Positions 24,901-38,263 of a stretch of 64,000 nt of DNA are shown here, piece by piece (within the stretch, counting starts at the first letter, position 1; each line of letters opens with the position of its first letter). This DNA comes from Beaufortia kweichowensis (taxonomy: Eukaryota; Chordata; Actinopteri; Cypriniformes; Gastromyzontidae): assembly GCA_019155185.1 (NCBI GenBank), contig CM032811.1, positions 12,482,075 through 12,546,074 of the forward strand, given 5' to 3'. The notes under the pieces were generated by a model, which was not told the DNA's origin, made no database searches, and saw only the letters and a program-made list of their open reading frames with translations. Both the position numbers and the translations under genes were made by a program.

Positions 24901-27900
24901 CTGAGAAAACATGTTTTCATGGTGTGCCAAACACACACACACACACACACAATCATCTAGACATGACTGTCAGCCAAGTGATGTTCAAAGACGAACACAC
25001 AATTTGGTTGAATCATTTTTTAAAGGTTAAGATGACTTGCAGTGTGATCCTGTGTCACTGGTTTTAAGTGGTAATTATCTAAAAATAACATACATTGGAA
25101 TTTTGCGACCAGCCAATCAGAATCAAGTATTCCAGAGTGTTGTGTAATAATGATTTTTAGAAACTGTGGAATGCTGAAATTTTGATAGACGCCTTCAAGG
25201 TGGATATGTAGGAATGGTACTGTATGTACAGTATATATTCTGCAAGTTGTAGTGTAGTGGTACGCCATTCCAAACATATCCATAGATTAACCCTAAGCAT
25301 AGATTTAAGTCTAATTTGTCTCTATTTAACATCTCCCTGCACACATCTGGCCGCAATGTTTCTGATCAGAGTTAAATCCACTAGAACTGCAGTGTCATCA
25401 CATTGGACTCACATAAAACAATATTAAGCAAATGTTTGCACACGCACAGAACACATTCTGAAATCCAGCACGTCTCAGTGGGAGATCTTGGTGTGTCTGT
25501 GTCTCATTATACACAAGTTCATATAAGAGTTTCCAGCAGCTCATCCTCGTAAATCTGGTCTCACGAGAGCTGGGAAAAATCCTAGGAATGTTACGTTTAC
25601 ATTGGGTTAGACCGGAGACTGATGGAGGGGCAGATAAAAGTGCTTTGTTGGTTAAAAGAAGCTCACAGAGAAAATCTAGGACACCCTGTTTTTTAACAAA
25701 AATAGACACTACTGAATCAATACAAGTAAACAGTAAAAATCTATGTTAGCCATGTTTTCAAAGTGAACAGAAATCCTAGAAATTTCCATTATCTTATCAT
25801 AAATATATGACTGCTACTCTGTAAATCATAAACTCATTGACATACAGATATCAGCGCAAACAGTCCACATACATGACGACACATTCGGCATGTCAATAAT
25901 ACATTGCGCCATTCTACGGCATCATCAATTACCTCATTTCCATGCTTCTGTAGAAATTCTATTTCCTGTTGCGTAAAGGTCGTCATGGAGATGGACTTCA
26001 CTCTGTGTGGTGGGTTCAGACCTCGTCTAAAGGATAGAAAAGATATTAAATCAATCAATAAACATTTATCACATTTATATTTATGTATTTTGGTAAATGC
26101 TTTTATCCACAGCAACTCATAGAACATTTAATCTATACATTTTTATTATCAGTGTATTATCATTTTTTAATAAAAAACACATTCTCCAAAAATGCATTTT
26201 TCAGCATTCTTTGCTGCTTTTTTAGAAAGAGAAGAGCAGAAAACAAACGTCTAACACATTCATGTTATTAAGACCAAAATCACTTTAATGCATATTCACA
26301 AGTCTGAAAATCATATAAGCTGAAACTTCACAGAAAGAATGTGTAATTACAGAAAGAGTATATTTGATTATGTGTGTGTGTGTTTATTTTACGGTCTCAA
26401 TGATCTTTGTACACTGGATCTCTGAATGCCCAAGAGCAATGTAAACACATGTGAAAGCTGCCTATTACAAAGCTTATTTCCTTCCTGTATTTACCCTGTT
26501 ACCATGCTCAGATTTGCTCTCTAGGGAAAAACATGTGTGTATACTGCAGGATGCGCTGCCCGTGACTTTCTTACACATTCATTTTTTTCTTCCACTGAAC
26601 GCCTCTGTTCCCTGTCATCTAATGATGTAATAAACCTATTAGCATCTAGCAACCGACAAGACTTAGTAGGTAAATAATCTGTTATTGTGTTTCAAACCCA
26701 CTTGAATACCCATACAATGAAAGTGAACGGGGACTGGGTCTAGTCCCTATTGACTTACATTACACTTAAAAGAGCAATCAGGATATCCTTCAAAATGTAC
26801 TTTTTTGTGTTTCATGGAAACAATTATACAATGACACAAGGGTGAATAAGCAATAATGTACTTTTCATTTTGGTGCACTGTTTCTTTAAGAAACTTACTT
26901 TAACTCTGCCATACATACATACTGTGGTAACACTACTCTCCATGTGCAGAAACGGGTGGTGGTTCATCTGACACTTGAGCCACAACAGATGTTTAAAGCC
27001 CCGTTTACACAAACACACCGCCATAAACCCCCCATACACTCAACATGCACACTAATGAACGCTGCCTGTTTGCATGTGGGAATGTAAGTGTGCTGGTAAA
27101 TTCCCCAAAACACTCTCGCTCCTCTGGGGACATTCCCTGCAACTTTCCCTTGCGTTATGACCAAGTGCGCACGTGTCCATGGAGACGTGAGTTATTCGGT
27201 GTGAAATTCTGAAGGGCATGAACAGAGAGGCCTTGGTAAGATTAGACCAGGTGCTAAATTATTCACACGGCCTGCTGCGGGCCATTGGCACTGGGTTGGG
27301 AGCGTGTAACAGGGACTTTAGGAACAGAAAAACACTCAACCTCAAACTGAGCAAATGGTTTTGGGGTGTCCGGTCTGCAATCTATAAATGGTATAACTAT
27401 CGCCACACAGGAACTCAATTTTTTCACTGCTGTTAGTCTCACTTCAATAGACGAAAGTACATCAGTTTCCTGTCCAAGACACGAAAAAGAGATGTCAGAA
27501 AGAACACAGCAGCGATTCGACAAATACAGAAGAATTGTAATGATGTCATCATAGAGGGCGGGACTTCCAGAGGCCTCTAATTGCAATATTACAACAAACG
27601 GTGTATATGAATCACATCCTGGTAAACTTCTAGGAAATCGCTCATTTAAGTTTTAGGAATTTACAGGGTATGAACAACAATGCTGACAAACTAATGATTG
27701 AAGAAGAAAAAAAGAAGATATTTGCTATAGTGAACATTATGTGGTTCAGGATTTGACTTATTAAAAACAAAATACTCAAATTTGCACCTAAATTGGATGA
27801 CATATATGACCCTGACACACATACCAGCACAAACATGAAGAGAACCAGTCCTGATCCCATGTGTACTGGGTAACTTATTTGTTTAGAGTGGTTTTATTTG

Positions 27901-30900
27901 ACTTCAGCACTGCCACCCAGAGCAGCTTAAGTCAAGCGCTTGGAAGGAAAGTGTGCTCATAGAGCCGAGGCCAGCGTATAACCTTTAAATAGCGTTTGAG
28001 AAAGCCATTTATATAGGCTAGAGGCTTTGGCATCTACCAAACCAAAGTGTCACACACTGGGTGAGTCTGCAGACGCTGCATCGTCTGGTTTTGTTAATGA
28101 CAGAATCAGATGGGTGCGATTGGTTGTTGTATCTGGTTTTGAATTGGGGTTGTGTATGTTGATTCCCTGAGCAGGTGGATGAAGGCTCTAGGGACTTGAT
28201 GAGAGAGAAAAATGGGTCGGAAACTGGGAAAGAGGCCAGTCTCCCCAAGTAAAACAGAGCAGCAACCAGAGAGAGAGAGAGAGAGACATTAATATTACAT
28301 TTTTAACACAGTTTTTGTTGTGTCACTTATAGTTACTCAATACTCTATTTACTTTTCTTTGGAAATCACTGCAAGTAAAACTGCTGAAACTTCCTCTAGT
28401 TGAACAACATCATGACGTAATGCCTGCAAGACAATGACACTCTTCATAACTCTGATAACAACTTCTGCATCACAGGGCAGAAAAAAGAATATAATAATAA
28501 AGTTAACCATTTATGAAAGTGAGAGATAGAGAGAGCCAGGGAGAGAGTTTGAGCAAGAGTATGAGGGTAGGAGAGATAGTAGAAGTGAGAAGTCAGATGG
28601 AGACGCCCTGTTTTGGAATGTGTTTATCCTGTAAGTGACCCTGCCATAAAACTAACAGGGAAGTGTTTGTGGGTGTCTTCACTCCTGCCTCAATCTCTCC
28701 TCAGGTATCAATTGTCTCTCTCTCGTGGACCAGAGATCAGACATCCTGCTCTAGGATTCAAGTTTTCAATTGCAAATACATGCAGATACTAATGAAATCT
28801 AGATAGCAGGGTGGCTAATTGCCAATACTTAAGACATATAAGCAGTAAAATGGGCTAATTTTTCATTTTTACTTACTTCAATAAACACATTTTGTAACGC
28901 ACTATAAAACTATTTAATGATAGGGACACAAAATAAACCAAGATTAAATGAATGCTTATTTTAAACACAAACTTTAGGTTTATTATTCATTGTCACAAGG
29001 ACAAAACTGTAAATAATTGGCCAATTTATTGGATTTGTCAACGTACAGATCCAACACTATATTTTAGACTCACTGTGATTCATATGCATTTTCTAATACA
29101 TGTAACAATAATTAAACCTCCAGTACAGATTTCTATCCTACTGTGACACGCACAAGACCGCAGCACTGTAAGGCAAGAGGACAATGTGACTTCCTGTGCT
29201 ACCGTTTCCACTTCCTGTTGCACATGCAGACCACATGCTGCTGAAACAGCAAATACTTCACATATGCTTCCTGTTAAAACACAATTACCTGTTCCTCATC
29301 ATATGGTCACACAAACTCAAACTTTAGTTCAAGCTAAATTTTTGACAAAGTGTACAGAAAGAGTACTTTATTAAGCTTCAATTCTACCACATAAAATCAC
29401 ATGTTATCGATTAGACGCACACAGCTCAAAAAAATCAGAGCAATGTGCAGGAAACATCACGGTTAAGCTATCAAACTGCAAAACAATCTCAAACCACAGA
29501 CTACCTGAGCAGGTCTTAGCACATCAAAGTCATTGAATAAACCGATATGAGACCATCAACAGCAGGTGCATGTAGAATCACAGTAACTCTTGATAAAAAA
29601 AACTACCATATCATGATACCAGTATAAGATATACATCTGTACTGAATATATTTGCATGTTTCCATGTGCAAAGCATACATGTTTAGTAAAGTATTGGGCA
29701 AATATAAACCAAACTAAAGTGATCTAGATCACAGTGTGTGAAAAAAACAACATTCATTTCTCTAATGTAGTCGGCCATGTGAAAGAACACAATCATTTCT
29801 CACAAAAAAATGATCTGCAAATCGACATGGCAGAATCTGTTCATTTATTAAGCACTGGAAATCATTGGCACACTTGTGAATCCGGGCAAGGCCAGAGGAT
29901 CATCTCCCTGTGCAAATGCCCTAATTAAAAAAGCTGAAAAAATGTTCTGCCTGGCAGCTTATAGCACATGCATTAACAGCTTATCTTAGCACACATACAC
30001 AGAAAACTACTAATGCATTGAATACAAGAAGTGCATATAGATAAAATTTCAAAATGAATCAAAATCTTTCTTTAAATGTCTGGTGGGAACCTGTATGCAT
30101 CAAAATATGTGTTTTGTTACAATATGTTACAAGTTACAACGCTTTTTACAATGAGCTCAAGAGTAGAAAGAATATTTTTCATGTTCTAATTGGTTGTAAG
30201 CAACTGATGTTGAATGGTTGTAAGGCGACTCGACTGCTGTGGCTGTCTGACATCTGGCGAGTTGGGAAAAGACGTCTCTAGTGATGATGAAGTCATTTCA
30301 AAAGCTTATATTTAAAAAAAGAATCCAATTATCTCCTCTAATTGAGTTTACCAGGACAGCCACTGTTCACACACACAGCGGTAAAGTGACAATTACAGAA
30401 CACAAAAGGATGTCTACAAACACACACAAGCAAGTAATAGTTAAATTAATTTTATTACTCTCCATGTTACAGATCAAGCGGATGACTTGCAGACCTCAAG
30501 GATTGACACAAACACACTCGAAAAAGGAACTTACAGAAGTTACTCCAGAAGAGTTCGAGCAAGAACAATAAACATTATTTTTATGCAAACGTCTTAAACC
30601 ACACCTATAAAAGAAGTCAAATTATGAAGTGAAATAAGTCATTTTGATCAACCTGTGGAACACAAAAGAAGATACTTTGCAAAACGTTGGTTACCGGCAC
30701 TCATTGACTTCCATTGCATCTTGTGTCCATACTATGAAAGAGAATGGGTGCCGGTAACCAGCGTTTTGCAAAATATCTTCTGTGTTCTGCTGAAGCACGA
30801 AAGTCATACAGGTCTGACATGACATGAGGGTGAGGAAATAATAAAAGAATTGTTATTTTTGGGTGAACTATCCCTTTAAATCTTCAGTAATTCACAGGAC

Positions 30901-31637
30901 AACTCCTGTGATCTGAATTAAAATGGCATTATTTTAGAAAGCATTTCCAACTCCGAGATCCCCTGCACTACATATGCCTGTAGTGCTGATACAGAACATC
31001 AGAAGAGTTAAATTCATATATTAATATTTCCTATCTCCCACCACAGTCTATATCCCACAAAACCATTTAGACAACCATCAAGTCTGGTTAAGTGGCAAGC
31101 ACCCCCCAACCCCCAAGAGGACACCGGTTCCTCCACCCACCCACACTACAGCATTAAAACCTGTAAGCACACAAAATCCTTTATGTTTATGGGTCTGATC
31201 TTCTAACAGCTGGATCTAAGTAATCTGCCAATGTCCTGTCTATTGGGCTGTGTTTCAAATCCCAACGAGTTGCCCACCTAGACAGCATTTTTGGGGTATC
31301 GCTGTATTCAAACGTTCAAATCGAAAGTTCTACGTAATATGCGCGTAAATTAAAACGTCTGGACGCGATCTTGACGTCCAAACGTGCTGTCTAACCAGGC
31401 AGCACACTGGATTTTGAAACACGACCAGTGTGTGAAATATAAAGGGTAGAAAGACAGAAGGGTGGCTTACAGGATGCCTGAGCAGGACGTGCACACGAAC
31501 GAGCCCACGGTCATGTTGGCGTAGGTCGGGCCGCGCTGATCACAGTCGAAACACTTTCGGTTGGGCGCCAAACTCGTCATTTCCCGCAGCATCTTCAGGT
31601 GCTTCTCCTCCTGTTTTCTCTTTGCACTCGCTGCCAT
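18984..31637 (-). CDS. agfg1: ArfGAP with FG repeats 1 (15 coding exons)
   Basis: ArfGAP-domain endocytic and nucleoporin-like adaptor. Exons in transcript order: 31637-31471, 26026-25933, 24683-24568, 24307-24145, 24074-23915, 23377-23258, 23004-22933, 22732-22544, 21781-21622, 21541-21462, 21371-21264, 20786-20739, 19614-19465, 19343-19258, 19043-18984. Together they make 1773 nt in one frame, 590 aa (human 562). Residues 1-130 hold the ArfGAP zinc finger (CFDC, then CTSC 16 residues on) and GLNPPHRVKSISM. The rest is low complexity with FANF/FAHF, DKYAAL-like RYAALA, TNPF and FG motifs, ending TNPFL as in human. The ATG (MAASAKRKQEEKHLK) matches human. Exons 7 and 12 lack a counterpart I know and may be alternative. 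Confidence 0.92.
20089..20445 (+). repeat. TGTGACCC-ended MITE-like element in agfg1 intron
   Basis: Begins tgtgaccc, contains ctacataaaatcattttacata, gtaaagaacattctgtgaaaacataaccttgat and ttggctgagtaa, and ends near gagtcaca. The internal blocks recur at 50632-50830 and (inverted) at 51815-51994, so this is a dispersed family. Confidence 0.6.
20739..20786 (-). CDS. agfg1: Putative agfg1 cassette exon, 48 nt
   Basis: Reads 16 residues (ILGALQGQVFPVAHF core) between a cgcag acceptor and a G|GTACGT donor. Phase 1 at both ends, so inclusion or skipping keeps the frame. It is not in the human AGFG1 sequence I remember, so it may be alternative or spurious. Confidence 0.5.
22933..23004 (-). CDS. 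agfg1: Putative agfg1 exon 7, 72 nt
   Basis: Reads VYGSFPYSRSVGEF... between a gcgtcag acceptor and a strong A|GTAAGT donor. Phase 1-1 and frame-neutral. The acceptor tract is weak and the residues have no match I recall in human AGFG1. Confidence 0.5.
24930..24951 (+). repeat. CA microsatellite
   Basis: Eleven AC units directly before the interspersed repeat in agfg1 intron 2. Confidence 0.85.
24950..25190 (+). repeat. Interspersed repeat, ccaatcagaatcaag family, copy 2
   Basis: Second copy, in agfg1 intron 2, same orientation as the 16930-17190 copy and preceded by a CA run (24930-24951). Confidence 0.6.
26060..26125 (+). repeat. L2/SINE-type tail
   Basis: Reads catttatatttatgtat then ggtaaatgcttttatccaca and gcaactcatag, a decayed version of the very common fish LINE2/SINE 3' tail (tttggcagacgcttttatccaaagcgac). 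A reverse-oriented copy is at 53757-53810. Confidence 0.6.
30655..30880 (+). repeat. Palindromic cyprinid MITE
   Basis: Two arms of about 50 bp (acacaaaagaagatactttg...ggttaccggcactcat and the inverse ending aaatatcttctgtgttctgc) are separated by about 30 bp, then gagggtgaggaaataat and gggtgaactatcccttt. The same family is at 51565-52030 and 56436-56640, with fragments at 38340-38570, 54775-54850 and about 9560-9665. Confidence 0.75.
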
Positions 31638-33276
31638 GGCCGGAGCCGTTAATATAACGCTGATCAATATAAAATAAAATGTATATGATACTACAAAAAA
31701 AATCCAGTTAAGGTAAAGGTCCCAGGAAAATGAAAGAGGGGTTCCGTTTAAAGGGTGAAGACCGGGAAGAGAGGACGGACAGGAGTTCTTCAGAAGGGCC
31801 TCACGTTTAACACGAACAACAGGCGAAAGCGCCGTAGTGAAGAGAGGAGGGTCCTGGCGCGCAGGCACTTTAACGACCAGCCATCCCACTCTGCTTTCAC
31901 ACCCAGTGAATAACTCGCTTAGCCATCCCACTCTACATTGGCTTCGACTCAATGCATGCAGTTCATGTCAATCGCCAGTAGGGTAAATACGAATAGTAAG
32001 TATTCAAGATATGAGATCCTATAGGGCTTAGTGTGAAAACTGCTCTTAAAACACAATGTTGTGGAAAAGTGATATAGAAATATTTATTGAGATAAATGTT
32101 AATATTCGTGCTCAGTGTGAAGAACTTAACAGATCTACTTTACTAGCTCTTTTTAACTCTGGAAAGCTAAAACTGGCAACCAATTAGAGCCGCCATTTGG
32201 AATCACGTGGGCACATTAAAGCCACGCCCCAAATAGTTTCTCGCTCTCGTTTCTTTCTGCATTAATGCTGTTAATCCAGAGCGCCATCTTGAGGAATTTA
32301 CGCGACCAACATATTCACTCATTGGCGTGTGATCCTGCTTTAATGCAAGAATGACCTAATTTAGCAGATTTTGTTTGCTGAGGACAAGAACCGATTTACC
32401 TTTTCCTAAGCACCTCTGGTTTTAATCCAGCTATGAATGTAAGCAATGAAAAGTAGTAAATAACAATGTAAGAATATGTTTTATAGTTTGCATAGATATA
32501 ATGCCATACGGAGATAGGGTCATTTCAGGAAACAAATATAATAAAATATAACTAATATAAGCCACCAATTTTGTACATGAACGTTTTACAAAATATGTTA
32601 ATTTTGTATTAATACAAAATACTTATGTAATTACAATTAGAGTACAACACAGGTGGTTTGCACATTAGGGTCCATTAAATTAGAATTAAAGTTAAGAGAA
32701 AAACTATACTGAAAACCATGTTCGGACTCTATAATAGGTAACTTTAAAGACTGAGTACATACAGATATGCATTTATAATTAACATTGAAATAATTTAGAA
32801 ACCATCTGTAATTATGTATACATGTCTTCTCTGAACATGCCAGGTTTCCAGCAGTATAGTTGTTGGCCAAGTGACCAAATGAGCAGACCACCAACATAAT
32901 CAAGACTGGTCTCTATTATAAACTTTTATAAAACATCTGTGTTCTGAAATAATACCTTTTTATTACCAAGCTTAATTATAAACACACACAAATTTACAGC
33001 AACAATGAAAATAATTTTTTATTGAATAATCTGCACATGCAAAACAGATGATGGGTGCTATAGAAGATGTACATAATTCTATATAATAAGTCTCTCATAG
33101 CCGTAGACTGTGGAACTGGACCTCCAGTGATGACTTTCAGGGAAGAAAAATCAAGATGTTCCACTAAAACATAGTTGTGATAAAGTAGACACTACCAAAT
33201 CTCACTACCAATAACAGGTACAACTACTGGAGTTCCCAGTATGATTTAAATATGAGGGAAACCCTTTTAATGTCAT
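31638..33276. promoter_or_regulatory. agfg1 upstream region and mrpl44 3' end
   Basis: Contains the agfg1 5' UTR (open in frame back to 31952), a 14-bp direct repeat (agccatcccactct at about 31879 and 31920), an E-box CACGTG near 32204 and CpG-bearing sequence to about 32330. The rest is AT-rich. The mrpl44 3' UTR probably occupies about 33000-33276. Confidence 0.5.
33018..33023 (-). promoter_or_regulatory. Candidate mrpl44 polyadenylation signal
   Basis: Minus-strand AATAAA about 255 bp after the mrpl44 stop codon. Confidence 0.55.
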
Positions 33277-35561
33277 TTATCCACTGGTGAGAGCCTGTGC
33301 GCTGAGGTTCTGGTGCTGCTCACTGGGGGTATTAAAGTCCCACGGTCTGCGGTTCTCTGTGTAACCGTACAGTTTCCTCAGAGCAACACGTGCCGCTTCC
33401 TCTTCTGCTGCCAGGATGGTCTCACCCGGACCCTGGGCCAGCAGCTTACGATCACTGATGCAGAAGAAGCAGCAAAAAAAGCTTGGCATTAAAAATCAAT
33501 CCAAAAATTTAAATTTAGAACAGTATTGACTATTTGAAACAGCAGTGGATCTAAAACTGCATCCTAGATTAGACTTGGCAGAACTAATTTGACTCGACCG
33601 TGAAATAACAGATCAGCTTGACATTAATCAATAAGAAATATATTCTAGATCAGTTACATAATGTACCTAGTAACATTCATACTGACAAATATCGGTCCCA
33701 TATGTCCCATATGCGGACTAATAAATTTGCGTCGTACCTGTAAAGCCCAACAAAATATAGTGGTAGGACGGTACTGGCACCAGCAGAATGGATAAGGCGA
33801 GGCTCAGGTAGAGCAATACCTTTACGGCTCAATTCTTTAACCAGCAGACCCATGGGATCAACTACTTTCCACATATCAAACAGATCTTTCCCTATCAGCT
33901 GAGTCACCAGAAAATCCTGCAAACATACCCACAAACCAGCTGGATTAACTTTAGTGTATTAACAAGGATTAAAGGTCATCCATTTGATCTTTCAAAGCAC
34001 AGTCATAGGAAAATACCATTATAACAGTAATAATTAAAAAATATTATATTTGACAGTTCACTTCTCTTACCCTGATGAAAAGCCCTGCTCGGACAGACCC
34101 ACTGCTCTGCTCCAAAGCACCAATCACAGCGAAGAACGTCCCCTTTAGGATTTCATCCGGAATAGGAAACTCTGCGCTCATCGTCAGTTCCTCCACCGCA
34201 AGGTTCCGTGCAACATGACACATGACCTCTGACTCTGTCAGGTGTCCTACAATGGCTGCCACGCCCTCCTCAGGCAGGCTGGGAAAGTTGCCCCGGAACC
34301 AGTTGCTGAGGAAACCCTGTACGGTAAAATTATATTAATAAATAGTTTTTATTTGTATCCAAGTGCAACAATACATAAATGACTCGATGCATAACAATAC
34401 GGCATTATTTACTAGCAGTATGTAGTCTCACCTGTGTGAATTGCTGACCGTGTGCCCGCAGCTCAATGTTGTCTTGCAGATTGAGAGCAGTTTTCTCAGC
34501 ATCAAGACCTAGTAAGCGTCTCCTTTCTTCTTCAGACCGTACATAGCAGGGGTTCACAAACGCTGTCTTCAGGAGATCCACAGAGAAATGTTCCTGCAGC
34601 CGGGCACTGAAGGCTTCTATCTCAGCATGATAATCGAAGTTTGGCTGTTGAGAGCTAATGGGAAGAGAAAGGTCAGTTAATCTTGACAAAATAATTTATG
34701 CTTTATCTTAGCCTACACGTATAGATGGACTTGGATGGAGGAATCCATTTTAATGTAAGCTTTTATTATATTTTCAGTTTTTTATATTAGATTATTAATT
34801 TTACATTATATGTTTATATTTCTTTTCACAATACACATTGTTATAATGTTTTATAATAATTTATTTTAAATGACATATTGCTGAAAGCCATTATAAATTG
34901 CAGTGACATAAATAATTTCTTGAAATATAAGCTGTACAATATCACTATTGCGGTTAGCTTTGCTATATTTAGGAAAATGTTATTTGATGATATGAAGCAA
35001 AATGAACCACAAATAAAACTTCTGATGCTTCAGTGGCAATAATAGATATTAGGTATGATATCAGATTATTAAAAAAAAAAACACTTGTCATCTGTCAAAA
35101 CTACCCTGCTGAAACAAAAAAGAAACCATCACAGAAACTCTAACTGATTTATTAGTTATAATAGGAATTGAAAACTATAAAGGTCTCTACTGGTAATGTG
35201 TTAACTGGCAGATGGGAACCAACAGAACACTCTTAAATCATCGTACTTGAATAAGACCTAAAACACACTACATAAACGTTTCATTTGAGACACCAGTTCG
35301 ACCACCTCAGGCTCATTCTTATACTCAAATATGCTTTCTAGGAAGGGTCTCTCTGTAAATATCACGAGTGGCCTTGAGAAGTACTGACCGTGGCTTTGGA
35401 GGCGGTGGTCCCTCCATCTTCCTCTTTCTCTCCATGATGAGTGTATACGCCTTCATCCATCTCTTCTTCTCTCTGATCTGCGTGAGCAACACTCCTCTGC
35501 ACACATGCTGATAATGCAGAGCTAAAACACCGCGACTCATGAGCGCCCTGCACGCCGCCAT
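33277..35561 (-). CDS. mrpl44: Mitochondrial large ribosomal subunit protein mL44
   Basis: RNase III-fold protein of the mitochondrial ribosome large subunit, acting in the matrix. Exons: 35561-35389, 34654-34432, 34316-34071, 33916-33738, 33454-33277; 332 aa, the same length as human MRPL44. Residues 1-55 are basic, as expected for a mitochondrial presequence. NFDYHAEIEAFSARLQE and LLKTAFVN open the RNase III-like domain, CHVARNLAVEELT follows, then FFAVIGALEQSSG. The C-terminal double-stranded RNA-binding part has LPLYFVGLY, LAQGPGETILAAEEEAA and LRKLYGYTENRRPW. I chose the ATG at 35561 because it gives the human length. An in-frame ATG 23 codons upstream would only lengthen the presequence. 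Confidence 0.93.
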
Positions 35562-36708
35562 GACAGCTCTGTGTACTGGAAGTGTCGGTGTTGACAGACT
35601 ACTGGAAGGAAACGCATACAGCGCCACCACGTGGCCGGAAGACCGAAGGTGTGCTGTCGCGGTAGTACGCCGTATGATCGGCGCGACAATGTGGCCTCCA
35701 CAGGTGAGAATTCAACACTCTTTTAAATAATGTTCTGTGCGTGACACACTATGTTTGATAATTATCTGAATTCTTTCATTGGTTTACTTTATTTTATATT
35801 ACTTTTAAATTATTTTAAATAAACTAGGTCTCAGTTTGGGCCATACAAACTTAAGTAGTTTTTATTTAGAATTCAAGACCAGCTTAGACTCCAAACCATA
35901 CTGTGGTAGTACCATAGCAATGGTATCATATAATTATATTAATCTTTAAACTATATTAAACAATTTAGTCTCAAAAACAGGCACGACAATACAAACTTCT
36001 CTATTGGTGTCATTTATTCAATTAAAAGTCTTTATGGCTCTGTGGGAAAAACTGATACTGTTTCAATCTGCATAATTTCGGTTATATGCTAAATAAACGT
36101 AAGACAGGTTGTGCCACAATATGATCATTATCCGTTGATGGTTTACATAAATAATGACCAGGACAAAACTCACATGTATGTACGTTTCTATTTCGATCAG
36201 AAGTAACAAATAGAAAAAACAAAATACCTACATTGAAACAATTGATATAATATTTATGTAAATATTTATTTATCATTATTTGCATTTCCTGTGTTTATAA
36301 TGTATTAGTGCGTCCCATTCCCATGGTCTTTGTAGATGATATAGTTTTATACTAATTTGTAAATGGAACATGTGAAAAAAAACAGCCGAAGCTTAAAGAC
36401 ATGTGAAGGAAAATATGTACATCTGGTTCATGCTTGGCTTTGAAGGAAACAGAAAAGACTTAAAATTGTACAAACTCAGAAAAAAAATAGAAAACTTGAT
36501 TGTACAAATAAATTTACAAATACATGTTCAAGATAAAAATAAAATAAAGACATAAACCCAAACAGTAAAGCAATCCCTGACTTGACCACTCCTGCTGTAA
36601 AGAAAACTAAACGCATTTGCCACACATAAATATGGCTAATGTTTGACACAAAGAACAGAGAAGGCGAAGTTTTGATTCTGCCTGTCCAACATAACGCTCT
36701 GTGTTTCT
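35562..36708. other. mrpl44 promoter and mff 3' UTR
   Basis: CpG-bearing sequence just upstream of mrpl44 (to about 35700), then AT-rich DNA. The mff 3' UTR likely runs from 36708 to about 36250, where minus-strand AATAAA occurs at 36269-36264. No gene seen. Confidence 0.5.
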
Positions 36709-38224
36709 TTAGCGACGGAACCAAACCCAGCTGTTGATAAGCCAGAAAGCTACAGTGACAGAATACATGATCATTTCACGTTTAACTCTTTCTTTATTTT
36801 CCTCTTCTAAAAGCTGTAGGCGACGGTTCAGTTTGACAACCTGTGATAATAGAAACATTTATCAGCAATAAATCCTGATAATAATGGTATTCTAAAATCC
36901 ACTTTGTATGATAAATACCTGTCTGCGCAGAGATGTGGCGTCCACTATGGCCATGTCATCAATACCTCCTTCTTGCGTAGATTCTAGCGTTGCCAGGGCG
37001 AGCCTGTTAAAAACATCATAATTTCATTTTATAAGATATTGATCTTATATTATCACAAGAGAGAGACATGCAAGGGAGATAAATAGATGATGGGAAAGAG
37101 ATGAGAGGAAGAGAGGAGTTACCTGTGGTCATGCTGGGGGTTAGAGAGGTTTGATCCCCCTCTGAGAGATGGCTTGCTGAGGAGCAGAGAGAAAGAAAGC
37201 GAGGGAGCGAAAAGAAGACATACACAGACAGAGAAACTTTAAATACATGTAATGCGCTTCCATATTTTAAATGCACACAACACAAGCGATGTCTCAACAG
37301 ACCCTGTCCACACACTTTCAAATATGTTAAATTAAAATCATAACTTGCTAATTTTTTTAGATAAACAGAGCAGTCAATATTGTTTTGGTGTTTGTAGTTT
37401 TAAGCTATTAGGCTTGTCAGTGAAGTTTGTTAATGCCATTATGTAAGCCGCTAACATGAAGCCGAGCAGGTTGCAGAGGGACAGGAAATGAGCTCATGAA
37501 TACCACACCTGTGCTGTGCAGGCATTCATGGAAGTCAACATTATTAAAATATTGCAGATCAAATACAAGTTGGGCTCCATTAACAGTATTTGTGACATGC
37601 TAAAAAGCTCATGACTCATATTTTATGTTCATTAATCCCAAAAATCCTGTTGATGGAGCTTAACTTTTAATTAACCTGGAACATTCAAAAACAAAACGAA
37701 AATGAAATGACAACTTGTGTATAAATGTAACTGATTTACACTCTTCAAAGAAATTATTCAAACAAAATAATGTGAGAATGTCCTGTGCACGCACACAGTA
37801 TCCATGCTAAACATAAAAGTTAAGATGTTGACAAAGAAATGAGTCCACATCCAACATCAAACAATGCAGAAATAAAACTATAATTTAGCAAACTATCCTC
37901 TTCAGACCCATAAATGGTTATCAGCCGTAGCTTTAGCCGGGCTTGGCTAAATCTAACACAAATGGCTAAATCTTGCTTGGCTCTAATTTGGCTCATTTCA
38001 GTCAGTCTTTCTATAGGGAATAATTATAGGTCTGATGTCAAAGGTCACCTGCGCTGGTTTTCATCCAGGGCCTCCAGGATCTGCTGGTAGGCCCGGCGTG
38101 TGGTGGACTGGATGAAGGAAAGGACACCGCGGGCGCTGAAGATGTTAAACCCATCCTCTGCGCCACCGTGAGGAGCCGTAGTGCGCAATGCAGCAGAGGG
38201 GGAAGGAGTCATACTGACCATACC

Positions 38225-38263
<39 letters not shown>

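Larger units (their letters stand above)
26027..31470 (-). other. agfg1 intron 1
   Basis: A 5.4 kb intron between the ArfGAP start exon and exon 2. It holds an L2-like tail (about 26060-26125), degenerate MITE fragments (about 26770-26885), GA runs (28270-28287), a complete palindromic MITE (30655-30880), and otherwise unique sequence. The open frames inside show no recognisable domain. Confidence 0.5.

Noticed and set aside
27263..27586. 107-codon minus frame in agfg1 intron 1
   Set aside because: No recognisable domain, no flanking splice support, AT-rich intron context.
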